Source: Omphiscola glabra (taxonomy: Eukaryota; Mollusca; Gastropoda; Lymnaeidae). From it: a DNA stretch of 64,000 nucleotides. A program made the translations under genes and the position numbers. The notes under the pieces were generated by a model. It searched no databases and was not told the origin of the DNA. It saw only the letters and a program-made list of their open reading frames with translations. Shown here piece by piece: positions 23,547 through 35,244 of the stretch; position 1 is the first letter of the stretch; the number at the start of each line of letters is the position of its first letter. The DNA is taken from assembly GCA_964017045.1 (NCBI GenBank), contig OZ024810.1, positions 3,335,365-3,399,364 on the forward strand, given 5' to 3'.

Positions 23547-24016
23547 ATCAATGTGTTCATCATTTGTGCTCCTATGAGTGATGTTTGGACACAATCAATG
23601 TGTTCATCATTTGGGCTCCTATGAGTGATGTTTGGACACAATCAATGCGTTCATCATTTGGGCTCCTATGAGTGATGTTTGGACACAATCAATGCGTTCA
23701 TCATTTGGGCTCCTATGAGTGATGTTTGGACACAATTAATGCGTTCATCATTTGGGCTCCTATGAGTGATGTTTGGACACAATCAATGCGTTCATCATTT
23801 GGGCTCCTATGAGTGATGTTTGGACACAATCAATGCGTTCATCATTTGGGCTCCTATGAGTGATGTTTGGACACAATCAATGCGTTCATCATTTGGGCTT
23901 CTATGAGTGATGTTTGGACACAATCAATGCGTTCATCATTTGGGCTCCTATGAGTGATGTGTGGACACAATCAATGCGTTCATCATTTGGGCTCCTATGA
24001 GTGATGTTTGGACACA
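23547..24016. repeat. 47-bp minisatellite, 10 copies, nearly perfect
   Basis: Exactly ten 47-bp units with core TCATCATTTGGGCTCCTATG and GAGTGATGTTTGGACACA. The first two copies carry ATGTG where later ones carry ATGCG; others differ by single bases. Confidence 0.98.
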
Positions 24017-24221
24017 ACTCAGTGAAGAATGACTGGGCCTTACCTCAGTTAAATGTGCTTTTGTCATTAACACTTATGAGTGATGAAATGCCTATATGAA
24101 TTTAAAACATAAAAGTAAGAGGGATAAGTTGACTAAAGTAGCACTATTTACATTTCAAGGATACAAGTATTATAACAAATACTTTAGTAGTAAAGCAATA
24201 AAATATTAATCAATAGAACAC

Positions 24222-24650
24222 ATCAGTGACAGCCTGTCAGAATACGACAGTGCCAACATGTCAGACCTCAGCAGTGGCAGCCTGTCAGAACTCAGCGGTG
24301 ACATAATGTCAGTAAATGGCACTGACAGTCTGTCAGAATTTGGCAGTGGCAGCCTGTCCGAACTCGGAAGTGGCACCCTGTAAGAACACGATAGTGACAG
24401 CCTGTCAGAATACGACAGTGGCAACATGTCAGAACTCAGAAGTGGCAGCCTGTCAGAACTCATCAGTGACAGACTGTCAGTACATGGTAGTGACAACCTG
24501 TCAGCAACATCAGTGGCAGCCTGTCCGAACTCGGAAGTGGCACCCTGTCAGAACACGGCAGTGACCGACTGTCAGAACCTAGCAGTGGCAGCCTGCCAGA
24601 ACTCGGAAGTGGCACCCTGTGAGAACACGACAGTGACAGCCTGTCAGAAT
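24222..24650. repeat. 24-bp minisatellite, about 18 copies
   Basis: CAGTGGCAGCCTGTCAGAAC plus TCGG or ACGA. Frames of 8-residue periodicity are open on both strands. Confidence 0.95.
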
Positions 24651-24803
24651 TCTTTAATAACTAGAAACAATATCTAAAGCTTGCACACTCGGCAGAACAA
24701 ATGAGGCCAACTAGACCGCATGCATCGTTTAATAAGACGTGCGTCATGATGCTATTTTTAGCCCGCCAATGACGGCTGTCAAGGAACCAATATTTTCTGA
24801 GCC

Positions 24804-25133
24804 GTTATATATGACAGTAGAAGAAAAGTGTGTTATATATGACAGTAGAAGAAAAGTGTGTTATATATGACAGTAGAAGAAAACTGTGTTATGTATGACA
24901 GTAGAAGAAAAGAGTGTTATATAGGACAGTAGAAGAAAAGCGTGTTATATATGACAGTAGAAGAAAAATTTGTTATATATGACAGTAGAAGAAAAAATTG
25001 TTATATATGACAGTAGAAGAAAAATTTGTTATATATGACAGTAGAAGAAAAGAGTGTTATATAGGACGGTAGAATATAACTGTGTTATATATGACAGTAG
25101 AAGAAAACTGTGTTTTATATGAAAGTAGAGATA
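24804..25133. repeat. 28-bp minisatellite, about 11.5 copies
   Basis: GTTATATATGACAGTAGAAG followed by AAAAGTGT or AAAATTT. Confidence 0.96.
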
Positions 25134-25179
25134 ACTGTCTTGATTTTAGACCGAAAATTGCAATGAACTGCAAAACAAG

Positions 25180-25845
25180 GGCTCTCTTATTGTAGATATA
25201 GAATTAACTGAAACTCTCAGGCGCTCTTAAAGTAGTTACACAATTAAAGTCTTGGACGCTCTTAAAGTAGGCATAGAATGAACTCTAATTCTAGAGCGCT
25301 CTTCTGGTAGAAATATATTGAACTCCGATTCTAGGGCGATTTTATAGTAGATTTAGAATGAAATACAGGTCTAATGACCTCTTATAGTAGATATAGAATG
25401 AAATGCAGGTCTAGGGACCTCTTATAGTAGATAAAGAATGAAATAAAGGTCTAGGGACCGCTTATAGTAGATTTAGAATGAATTGCAGGTCTAGGGACCT
25501 CTTATAGTAGATTTAGAATGAAATGCGGGTCTAGGGACCTCTTATAGTAGATTTAGAATGAAATGCAGGTCTAATGACCTCTTATAGTAGATTTAGAATG
25601 AAATACAGGTCTAGGCACCTCTTATAGTAGATTTAGAATGAAATACAGGTCTTGGGACCTCTTATAGTAGATTTAGAATGAAATACAGGTCTAGGGACCT
25701 CTTATAGTAGATTTAGAATGAAATACAGGTCAAGGGGCCTCTTATAGTAGATTTAGAATGAAATACAGGTCTAGGGACCTCTTATAGTAGATTTAGAATG
25801 AAATGCAGGTCTAGGGACCTCTCATAGTAGATACAAAATGGACTG
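25180..25845. repeat. 40-bp minisatellite, about 16 copies
   Basis: Core GTAGATTTAGAATGAAATAC and AGGTCTAGGGACCTCTTATA. AGGTC-TAG-GGACCT is nearly palindromic in each unit. Left copies are decayed. Confidence 0.96.
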
Positions 25846-26841
25846 GACGTCGTGTATGCTGTTACTTTAGACACCTCTTGACACTACTATTTCTATTAAA
25901 TTTTTGCATAGCAAAAACACAGTGTTCAATTGAAACCGATATAAACACGGCATTCAGTTAAAATCTGTTGATGCCGATGCGTGAAGAGAATCGAACGACA
26001 TATAATGAAGGATTTTAATTAATTTTTCACAATGTATTTTCTTTCATAACATTCCATCTGACCCAAGTCCTATCAGAGACTAACTTAGATCCTAGAATCC
26101 ATTGCCGTGCCAGGTGACTTTATTAACGAAGTCCTACATGTACACCTTGATCAAATATGAAACTTGAATAGTGTGCCGGGGGAAAATAGCCAGCATGACG
26201 TCATCTGCTATCCTAACCCCAAAGATAAAAAATATGTAAACGAAAAGACAGTGACACATATTAGTGGCTAATCGACCCGACTGTCCTGCACGGAAGGGAC
26301 ATATACATACGCTTGTGACAGAAGTAAGATGATAATACACATACTTATGATATAAGTAACGTATCATACGTAAACATATGTGAATGTGACAGAAGTGACA
26401 CAATCATAAACGTGCATTTGTGACAGATGTGACAGAAACACACACAAACATTCGTGATAGAAGTGACAATGTCGTCTTTGACAAGTTATTTCAACTCCGC
26501 TGTCTGCGGCTGGACCTGTTGTTGTTGTTGATTCGTAATGTGACAACAAAAGACCGGCTTGTCGGTGGCAAGGTTTGCTTCCCTTGTTCTATTTATAAAC
26601 ATCCACCGGTCGATAGATTACATTGATCTAATAAATATCCCTCTGTAAAAATTGAATAAACCAGAGCCCCCAGTGTTCCCGGGATAGATAGATCGGCCCA
26701 TAGCCAGGGTGGCAAGGAACGGGGGGTGATTGCCGTGCGCTGGCCAAGCTCGTCCAGTGTTCAATACCCACAAACAAACTTCTGGACAGCTGGTGTACTA
26801 AAAATGGAGACGGGCGAAATGGGATCAGGTGGTGTAAAAAC
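25846..26841. other. No gene seen
   Basis: Unique sequence. 26250-26460 contains loosely repeated words (GTGACAGAAGTGACA, ACATAC) of irregular spacing, probably an old minisatellite. Confidence 0.45.
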
Positions 26842-27085
26842 AGGGATATATCTTTAGGATAAGAGATATATTTGTAGGATAAGGGATATATTTGTTGGAT
26901 AATCGATAGAGTTGCAGGATAAAGGATAGAGTTGTAGGATAAGGGATAGAGTTGTATGATAAGTGATATATGTATGATAAAGGGTATATTTTTAGTTTAA
27001 AGGATACATTTTTATGATAAGATATATATTTTTATGTTGAGGGATAGAGTTGTAGGATATGGGATAAAGTGTAAAATAAAGGATG
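26842..27085. repeat. 20-bp minisatellite, about 12 diverged copies
   Basis: GTTGTAGGATAAGGGATAGA and relatives. Confidence 0.9.
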
Positions 27086-27203
27086 TATGTTAGGAGGCAA
27101 GCATAATACAGGTCAAGGAACAGAAAATATTTTTATATGTCAGAAAAATAATCAAAACCCGTGAGGTATTATTTTTGCAATCATTGTTTTCAGCGCTTGA
27201 TTG

Positions 27204-27357
27204 TAGAATCGAGTCCAATTTATGGGACGGGATAATTTCAATTGTGTGATCAAGTCCAATTTATGGGACGGGATAATTTCATTTGCGTGGTCGAGTCCAA
27301 TTTATGGGACGGGATATTTCAATTGCGTGGTCGAGTCCAATTTGTGGGACGGGATAC
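27204..27357. repeat. 41-bp minisatellite, 4 copies
   Basis: TCGAGTCCAATTTATGGGAC then GGGATAATTTCAATTGC. Confidence 0.93.
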
Positions 27358-28345
27358 TTACAATGTTTCTTGATTACATTGGATTGATTTGACTAACCGT
27401 TACTATTTTACTTTGTGTACTTCTTGATGTAGGGAAATGACATACAATGCACTGTTAACCGTGGGTCTTAACTACTGTGTTGTTTTGAGCCACCCATCTA
27501 AAGACTGAGGACACAGCATTGAGGAGTGCTCCTATAATAAAAGATGCGCTGCCCTTTCTATATGTCCTTCCCCTCACCTAATTACTGATTTTGGAATCAA
27601 TATATGTGGTTAGCCACCCCCACCCCCTTTTTTTTCCACCACCCACATACTAATGCGATTTGGGCTCTCAGTTGATTGCCTCTCGATATGGTTAGTCCTG
27701 TTAACTATATGATTAGTGACTCAGTTTCAATGAATGCCTCTAGCTATGGTTAGTCCTGTTAACTATATGCTAGTGACTATCAATAGTTTCCCAGAGATTT
27801 GAACGTCTATATATTCAAAATACAATATTTTGACATTCGGAAATTTACAGACATGTGGTTTTGAGGTTATTTTTTTACGGACTGGAACTATGGAAGGAAG
27901 CCTGAGTAAGGAACAGCGAGTTGCGTTTACAAATATTGGTAGAGAAATCGTCACCGCAATTCAATCATCTCAACGGAGGAGCCCAAAAAAAAATGAGCGC
28001 TGAAGCGTCATGACGAGAAAAAAAGGTGGGGGTAGGGGGTTTACAGCAAGAAGGATGGAGGACTCACAAGAGCAACGCGCAGAGTTTAGATGTTATGGCG
28101 AGCGTTATGGGATAAGTAACGGTGGATGGGAAGAACGGAGCAAAGTGGATAATGAAAACAAATGACGGTTTAATAAATGGGATGAAATAACACTACACGT
28201 ACATAAATCGGTGGGATTCAAAGAATTTAAAACAAAAAATAGTTACTAAGTGAAGTAGATGGAAGGTCCTCGCGTTATGGGATATTTCACTTGAATCCTA
28301 TACCGAAGCTTAAAAACACTAGCCTAATAGATCATTAGAACCTCT
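27358..28345. other. No gene seen; one two-copy tandem
   Basis: 27668-27776 holds two copies of a roughly 55-60-bp unit (TGGTTAGTCCTGTTAACTAT and TAGTGACT). The rest is unremarkable. Confidence 0.5.
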
Positions 28346-28370
28346 CATTATTATTATTATTATTATTTTT
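28346..28370. repeat. (TTA)n microsatellite
   Basis: Seven ATT/TTA units followed by T7. Confidence 0.93.
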
Positions 28371-28627
28371 TTACATTACGTCAGAGTTTTATAACTTTTA
28401 TTTTCATGGTTGTCTACCATACAGTCTACAGCATACACCCATAGCCACGCATCCAGTCGGCAACATCAGCTCTATTGTTTATATCAGAAGTTTATATCAG
28501 AAGTTTATATCATTTGCGTCTATTGCCTCAGGCCTTCCAACCCCCAGTGCATGATACCCTCACGCAGTTACTCCTGTAACCAGTGAAATATCCTCATCAA
28601 CACCAGGCACAGAAACATTACATTAAT

Positions 28628-28690
28628 AGGAGCCATAATGATCAATAAATTGATCGTGGGCCCTTAATATATAGAAGAAGAAGAAGAAGT
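28628..28690 (+). mobile_element. 3' tail of a dispersed retroposon with (AAG)n end, copy 1
   Basis: AGGAGCCATAATGATCAAT, then TTGATCGTGGGCCC, TATATAG and (AAG)5. The same order appears at 55692-55758 with the same AAG tail. A shared 3' end finishing in a short microsatellite is typical of LINE/SINE retroposons. No 5' portion is identified. Confidence 0.65.
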
Positions 28691-29013
28691 TTATATCAGA
28701 GTCCCATTTGATGATTTGCATCATGAGAATGTTCAGTTAAAGTTCTTATTGAAATCTTTGTTAAAAAAATGTCTTGGTATGCCATTCCTTCAAAACGCCA
28801 ATAACTGCCTGGACCTTGACTGAATGGCGCCTTTGTTATCATTATGCGCCTTTGTTAACAGTATGCGCATTTTATCAAGTACTGTGAGAAGAATGAGATA
28901 AACAGAGAAGTAGTTTCTATTTATTTCTTACCGTCTTCCCCCCGCCACGCCAAGGATATGTGGGGGAAAAATCAAGCTTTATTTATACCAAAAGAGCTTC
29001 ATTCATAGATCGT

Positions 29014-29395
29014 CTGATGGAGCTTCGGTGATTACATGGCCTGATGGACCTACAGTGATTACATGGCCTGATGGAGCTTCACAACAGTGATTACATGGCC
29101 TGATGGAGCTACAGTGATTACATGGCCTGATGGAGCTTCACAACAGTGATTACATGGCCTGATGGAGCTACATTGCTTACATGGCCTGATGGAGCTTCAC
29201 AACAGTGATTACATGGCCTGATGGAGCTACAGTGATTACATGGCCTGATGGAGCTACGGTGATTACATGGCCTGATGGAGCTACAGTGATTACATGACCT
29301 GATGGAGCTACAGTGATTACATGGCCTAATGGAGCTACCGTGATAACATGGCCTGATGGAGCTTCACTACAGTGATTACATGGCCTGATGAAGCC
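29014..29395. repeat. 27/32-bp composite minisatellite, about 13 copies
   Basis: TGATGGAGCTACAGTGATTA plus CATGGCC (27 bp) is interleaved with a 32-bp form containing TTCACAACAG. Short and long forms alternate three times before a run of short forms, which means two-unit blocks were duplicated. Confidence 0.96.
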
Positions 29396-29484
29396 TCGCA
29401 GACTTTTACTTTAACCTCAGGGTTCTATGACTTAACCGGATAATACACTTACATTTAATATACATTATTTGTTAACATATATGG

Positions 29485-29712
29485 TGTTCTCTTCTTTCTT
29501 TCCTTATTGTCTTCCGCATTGGGGTTGGGGTGGGAAGTTAGGCAGTGTTAGAACCGCTGATACCAGGCATAATTAGTTCATGATTGCACTTGGACGTTCT
29601 CTTCTTTCTGTTCTCATTGTATTCTGTCAGGGGGTGTGTGTATAGGCAGCGTTAGAACCGCTGATACCAGGCATAATTATATCACTATCCTACTAGGATG
29701 TTCTCTTCTTGT
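29485..29712. repeat. Tandem of about 108 bp, 2.1 copies
   Basis: GTTCTCTTCTTTCT, then AGGCAG-GTTAGAACCGCTG and ATACCAGGCATAATTA, occur twice; GTTCTCTTCTT occurs a third time at 29700. Confidence 0.88.
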
Positions 29713-30354
29713 TCAACTCCTTCCAATCAATAGCCAGTATACACAGGCGGGCTTTCTAATGAAAAGACTCTTTGCAGAGGCCGCGTCCAAACACAGTGGT
29801 CTCGCATAATTAGACCGCTATCAAATAGAGTCTTCAGACTGAGTCGAAATTGAAAACTGATGGCCGCGAATAAGCAGCGGAGATGCTTCAGAAAAAAAAC
29901 AAAAACACACTCGATGATGATGAGAAAAATACGAACACATTTATAGATAGAAAGAAACCGGCTGATATGTCCATAAATATATCGAGGAAATAACATAGGG
30001 TGGGGTGGGGTGGAGGAGGGGGGCTTGGATTGTGTTTACTGCTTTAGCATAAAATGTTTATGAGTAAACAAAATTGATTTTTGTTGTCATTCATTGTTAA
30101 GGGTCATAATGTGTTTATAGTTATTTTAATATCTAGATTTTTATATATATATACTTAATGTTTGATTTACATGTGTGAGTTGCCTAGCCTTAGAAATTGA
30201 TTCCTTTTAATTCGGTAAGACAAAAATGATGGCTTTAAGCAGAAAAGGGAGGGGGAAAAAAAGATTGTCAAAATGATGCCCCAACGAAAGTAGGCGGGCA
30301 TGCACTTTTAGTGACGTATGAATAATACGTTTAAATTTTCGTGCATTATTACCA
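29713..30354. other. No gene seen
   Basis: AT-rich with a GGGTG-rich run near 29998. The minus frame at 29727-29996 is unrecognised. Confidence 0.45.
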
Positions 30355-30415
30355 ACTAGCGAGAACCCGGCATGCGTTGCACGCCACTCAATGAAAAAAA
30401 GTGTTTGTGTTTTAA

Positions 30416-30562
30416 TTAAATTTCAAAGTAATTTTTAAATAGAAAATATTTATTGTTTTTTCCGTCTGCTGTGTACACAAATAAATTAGACGTTTTTCCG
30501 ACGCGTGAGCAGGCAACATACAGCTGTTCACGTGAGAAGCACGTATTTTGAAAATGTAGTCC
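30416..30562 (-). pseudogene. C-terminal remnant of Helitron Pif1-type helicase
   Basis: A 48-residue frame ending in TAA contains CFSREQLYVACSRVGK followed by NLFVYTADGK. The pattern QLYVACSRVG then N-L-x-V/I-Y is the conserved last motif of Pif1-like helicases, including Helitron RepHel proteins, where it contributes to nucleotide and DNA handling in the helicase core. Upstream of GLHFQN the sequence no longer resembles a helicase, and there is no start. Position just before a Helitron-type terminus supports Helitron rather than a cellular Pif1 gene. Confidence 0.8.
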
Positions 30563-30589
30563 ACACGTTTGTAGCGATTGATCCACCCA

Positions 30590-31010
30590 CGCAGTAGCTC
30601 TGTTTTAAATTATATTTAGATAGCTCAAATATTTATTATTTTTAAAATAAGGCCCCTGGCCCCAAAAGCAAAATTTAAAATGGTTGTACTTATGTCACAC
30701 ACAAACTGAAATGTCGCTTGTATTTGATTGATTTCTAGCCACCCATGCAATAGCACTGATTGAAATTATATTTGTATAGCTCATATACGAAAAAAAATAA
30801 TTTGGGGCTCCGGCCCAAAAAGGAATATTTCAAAATGGATAAGCTAATTCAGAAACCTTTGGTGCGCACAACAACTTACCAAAGCTTTATTGCAATCGGA
30901 TGAATGGTATAGGAACGCATACGAAAATCATATTTAGCTCATGAAAGGCGGGGGGGGGGGGGGAATTTAGGTCCCCGGTCCCAAAACGGAATATCGTAAA
31001 ATGTGTGTAA
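30590..31010. repeat. Three diverged blocks of about 150-190 bp, Helitron-associated
   Basis: Blocks run TAGCTCA, an AT stretch, GGCCCC-GGCCCCAAAA, AAT-TTCAAAATGG and AATTCAGAAAC-TTTG. They appear at about 30620-30690, 30777-30850 and 30936-31025. They may be internal Helitron repeats or a separate old tandem. Confidence 0.55.
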
Positions 31011-31157
31011 TAATTCAGAAACATTTGCATTTTTTAAAATTCACAAAATTTTCATCACTTTGGATTAAAGGTATAGAAGCACATACGGGATATACTTATA
31101 TATGTATAGATATAGTTTACCGAATTAAGATAACTTTTTTGCAATTATTCAAGGATG

Positions 31158-32178
31158 ATCTGTCTGTCTGTCTGTCTCAATGTCTGTCTTTCTGTCTGTC
31201 TCCCTGTCTGTCTCTCTGTTTGTCTCTTTGTCATTCTGTCTGTCTCTTTATCTGTCTGTCTCTCTGTCTGTCTCTCTGTCGCTGTCTGTCTCTCTGTTTC
31301 TCTGCCGTTCTATATGTCTCTCTATCTGTCTGTCTGTCTCTATGTTTGTCTCTCAAGCTGTCTCTCAGTCTGTCTCACTGTCAGTCTCTGTCTCTCTGTC
31401 TATCTCTCTGTCTCTCTGTCATTATGTCTGTCTCTCTGTCTGTCTCTTTGTCTGTCTATATGTATGTCTCTCTGTATGTCTCTCTGTCTGTCTCTCTGTC
31501 TGTCTCTCTCTCTGTCTCTCTGTCAGTCTTTATGTCTGTATCTATGTCTCTCTGTTTGTCTCTCTGTCTCTCATTCTGTCTCTCATTCTGTCTCTCTTTC
31601 TGTCTAACTGCATGTCTGTCTGTCTGTCTCTATGTTTGTCTCTCAAGCTGTCTCTCAGTCTGTCTCACTGTCAGTCTCTATCTCTCTGTCTGTCTCTCTG
31701 TCTGCCTCTCTGTCTGTCTCTTTGTCTGTCTATATGTCTGTCTCTCTGTATGTCTCTCTATCTATCTCTCTGTCTGTCTGTCTCTCTGTCTGTCTCTCTG
31801 TCTATCTCTCTGTCTGTCTCTCTGTCTGTCTCTATGTCTGTCTCTATGTATGTCTCTCTATCTATCTCTCTGTCTGTCTGTCTCTCTGTCTGTCTCTCTG
31901 TATGTCTCTCTGTATGTCTCTCTATCTATCTCTTTATCTGTCTGTCTCTCTGTCTGTCTCTCTGTTTGTCTCTCTGTCTCTCATTCTGTCTCTCTATCTG
32001 TCTCTCTTTCTGTCTCTCTTTCTCTCTAACTGCCTGTCTGTTTGTCTGTATGTCTGTTTATCTATCTATCATCTACCTATCTACCTATTTAACATCTACA
32101 TGCCTGCCTACCTACCTACCTAATTAACTACCTACCTACCTACCTACCTATATACCTATCTACCTATCCAGCTACTAT
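31158..32178. repeat. Tetranucleotide tract, (GTCT)n with CTCT variants then (ACCT)n
   Basis: About 0.9 kb of TGTCTGTC/TCTCTGTC followed by TATCTACC words from 32060. Cysteine/leucine/serine-rich frames of up to 342 codons exist in all plus frames and are artefacts of the repeat. Confidence 0.98.
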
Positions 32179-32181
32179 CTA

Positions 32182-32336
32182 CAGACCTGTTTACCCTCAA
32201 AATCTTAAAATCGTACAATATCATAACAAAATCGTTCAATACATTATCTTAATAGTAACAAAACACACAGTATATATAATATATACACCTCAAAATCGTA
32301 CATTGTACGCCAAAATCGTAATAGTTAACAGGTCTG
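32182..32336. mobile_element. 155-bp inverted-repeat element inside a microsatellite (hAT-like MITE candidate)
   Basis: Left end CAGACCTGTTTAC; the reverse complement of the right end is CAGACCTGTTAAC, so 12 of 13 terminal bases match. The interior is AT-rich with three AAAATCGTA words and no tetranucleotide periodicity, in sharp contrast to both flanks. TATCTA lies directly outside both ends but cannot be separated from the flanking repeat. CAG-initial ends suggest hAT. Confidence 0.7.
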
Positions 32337-32585
32337 TATCTATCTACCAATCTATCTATCTACCTACCTACATATCTATCTACCTACTTACCTACCTACC
32401 AACCTACCTACCTATCTATCTTTCTACCTACCTATCTATCCATCCATTCATCCTCTCACCCACCCACCCTTCCATCCATCCATCCTTTCATGCATCCATT
32501 CATCCATCCGTTTATATAACGTTTATCTACATCTCTATCTATCTATAATATATCTGTGTATTTGTCTGTCTGTCTGTCTATCTAA
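32337..32585. repeat. Tetranucleotide tract, right part
   Basis: TATC, TACC, CATC and GTCT words, a continuation of the tract split by the element at 32182. Confidence 0.95.
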
Positions 32586-34184
32586 TAAAATCTCTATTTT
32601 TAAAATTAAATTTTCACTTGTGTAAAGTGATTGGGTTTTGATATACATGGGTATAATTATGTAAATATATTTATGTTTTGTCAAAGTCATTGATTTTCTT
32701 AATTGGTTCACATATGTTCATATGTAAAATGAGAATATAGCTTTTTTGTTTTACAACTGAAATGTCATTGGATTGAAAGATATTGTCATCCAAGTAAAAA
32801 TGCATGAACTCAATTTCCTACCATCGATATGAATGTATCAAAGAAGGTTAATTATTGATCAAATTTATTCTGAGGCTTATCTTGTGCTGCATTGGGCAAA
32901 ATGAATGTATAGTGTACTCCCCGCCCACAGAGTTTTAAAAAAAAATAATAAATCATCCACTGGATTGTAGCCCCCTTACTTACGCAAAAAGATTTTGTTT
33001 GCATTTAATATGCTTTGTTCTTATCTAGATCAGTGATAAGTGCATTAAAAATGCTATTTGGCTATTTAGTTTCGGTGCACCAATTTAATTAAACGGCATA
33101 TTCTTATAAAAATTATTTTTAAATGTATAGTTTTTACTACTTTATAAATTTCATAAAAGTTTATTTTTGGAATGAATAAAAAGTACAAACTAAATAAATG
33201 TTAAAAATACAAAGCTAAATTAGTATTTAAGTTTAGCAATTTAAAAAGCAATCAATTAATCAATGCTATATATTAATTTTACTTATAATATAAGGAGGGG
33301 AATGAACATTATCAGTTTGGTCACGCTCTTTTATTAAATCAGAGAACTTTTAGATTTGGCTAAATAGGCAATTCGCACTATGACGTCATTTGCATGATTA
33401 TTTAGAACTTATTAATTTTAATTTTTATTCACCTTATTGACAACGCGCTAAAGAACGCACTAACAACAACTGATGTTAAGGTTTTCCCGATAAATATTAT
33501 TACTGTGTATTTCTTTGATCATATTTTTTCTATTTAATTTTTTTTCCATAACTTTCAAACGCATATAAAATGCTTAAGATTGTTCCTTAGTTGTTTCTTT
33601 ATATGTATTTGTAATTTTTAATATTAATACTTAAACCTTTGCTAAAATAAAAGCGGAAATATAATATTTTTTGCGCATGTAAATTTATTCGATTTCCGTA
33701 AAATAATAGAAAATAACTATTATTGTTTTTAAGAGTCCGAACGTATCAAAATATTTTCGGGTTTTAAACGTTATGTCCCTATAGCTCATTCTTATATAGT
33801 ATGGCTGTTTAATAAAGACCCACATTTGTATCCATGTGTTTTGACAATTGCTTAGTGCTTACCAATCTGCTAGTATTTGGCCCCAAAGCAAATTAATTCG
33901 TTCGGTCATCTGGTGAGAATGCCCGTCAATATATAATCGACATTGCAAGCAAAGTCACACCATTTCACGGTCAGAGGAGGACCCAACCGACAGTTTGATC
34001 GACTGTGTCAACGAAACAGCATTTAGTTTCAAAAGGCCAAACATGTTGGTGGCTGATCAGCAAACTTTCCCAACTCGCGACTCCTCCCAGATGGTAGACG
34101 ACAGATGAAGAAAGAAATCGGAGCTAGAACAATTACATGTTATGTATAGTCAATGACTAACTAACAGGTTAGGGCTTGAGCTGA
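32586..34184. other. 1.6 kb without recognisable gene
   Basis: Very AT-rich unique sequence without element ends or open frames of note. Confidence 0.5.
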
Positions 34185-34430
34185 AGCTCTTAAAGGCCCG
34201 ACTAGTACCGTGGCAGCCAGCTCCATCTGTTGAGCGACGGCATATTGTCTGAACTTAAGACTCTCCCGCCGCGATGGCATCCAAAGCAACATCCATTGCG
34301 GGGTAAGAAGTCAACACCTTCGCTTCTGTCTCCGGGGCCAGCGTGCAATGCCGGCAGAAGTCAACACCTTCGCTTCTGTCTCCTGGGCCAGCGTGCAATG
34401 CCGGCAGGTCGGGTCCTTTGTGGTGTCATT
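34185..34430 (+). mobile_element. Dispersed SINE-like repeat, copy 2, with internal 50-bp duplication
   Basis: Homologous to 765-945 (see there). Within it a 50-bp piece starting GAAGTCAACACCTTCGCTTC and ending CAATGCCGGCA is present twice (34307-34356 and 34357-34406), differing at one base. The duplication is absent from copy 1. Confidence 0.65.
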
Positions 34431-34499
34431 AAGCGCTTTTTTGTGGTGTATCTCGAGTGTTTGGGATCCGGGGCGGTCTTTTTTTTCTTTGCCTCTCAA

Positions 34500-34545
34500 T
34501 CATGAACATCATATGAACATCATATGAACATCATATGACATTCAG
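34500..34545. repeat. 11-bp repeat, about 4 copies
   Basis: CATATGAACAT repeated. Confidence 0.93.
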
Positions 34546-35145
34546 TATAAACGCCAAACATATGCAGTAGGAAGTACGTGCAGCTGTACTAAAATGACGT
34601 AATCGAAATTATGAAGGCCAGGAAGGACCGCCATTTTCAGCCCCTGTTCCCCCTGGTCAGTGGGGCTAACAATACTTCTCCACCACAATCCATTGACCTA
34701 GTATTACTCGCAGTCTAGGTAAAATAGTTTCGCAGGCTGTGGCAAGGGCCAGGACTTCTGAAAATTGACATGACCTCTCGTGTCATCTAACGCCCTGTGA
34801 CTCGCTAGATGGCGCTGAAATCGAAACATACGCTCCATACCAGGTCCGTGTGGACGCATTCAGGCAATGCCGACGTTTCACGACTATTATCTGCGCACTC
34901 GCCGTGTCGAATTGTTGACATCATGACATGTTATCTCCTTTGGTATCGACTCAATAATTCACGACCTATTCACGCTACTTGGTATCGTGGCACGATACCC
35001 GGGCATGAGTGGCACACGAATAACTAGGTTTTTAACAATGCTATCAATGTGTTCTTACCAAGGTGGCAAATTACAGGTATTACAAGAGGTATTATCTAAC
35101 ATATGTTCTGATGACGTAGTTTGTTTTTGTTTTTTGTTTGTTTTG
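34546..35145. other. No gene seen
   Basis: More GC than its neighbours (34600-35000). The frame at 34809-35027 has no recognisable domain. Confidence 0.4.
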
Positions 35146-35244
35146 TTGTGTGCCCCATGATCAGTGTTTGGTTGTGTGCCCCATGATCAGTATTTGGTTG
35201 TGTGCCCCATGATCAGTATTTGGTTGTGTGCCCCATGATCAGTT
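35146..35244. repeat. 26-bp minisatellite, 4 copies
   Basis: GTGTGCCCCATGATCAGTAT plus TTGGTT. Confidence 0.96.

Larger units (their letters stand above)
30356..31010 (-). mobile_element. Helitron 3' region (truncated)
   Basis: On the minus strand the element ends in CTAG, followed by T, matching Helitron 3' termini (CTRR, insertion between A and T). About 14 bases inside that end is a 7-bp stem, GGCGTGC-AAC-GCATGCC, the expected subterminal hairpin. The helicase stop codon lies only 60 bp from the terminus. The 5' end, Rep domain and most of the helicase are absent. The right boundary is uncertain; the limit given covers repeated blocks up to the microsatellite. Confidence 0.72.

Noticed and set aside
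23547..24016. Regular direct repeats that might be a CRISPR array
   Set aside because: Whole units repeat without unique spacers, there are no cas genes, and the DNA is clearly eukaryotic. The same applies to the 46-, 48- and 49-bp arrays.
31001..32127. Serine/leucine/cysteine-rich frames up to 342 codons
   Set aside because: They are translations of a tetranucleotide microsatellite and exist in all plus frames.
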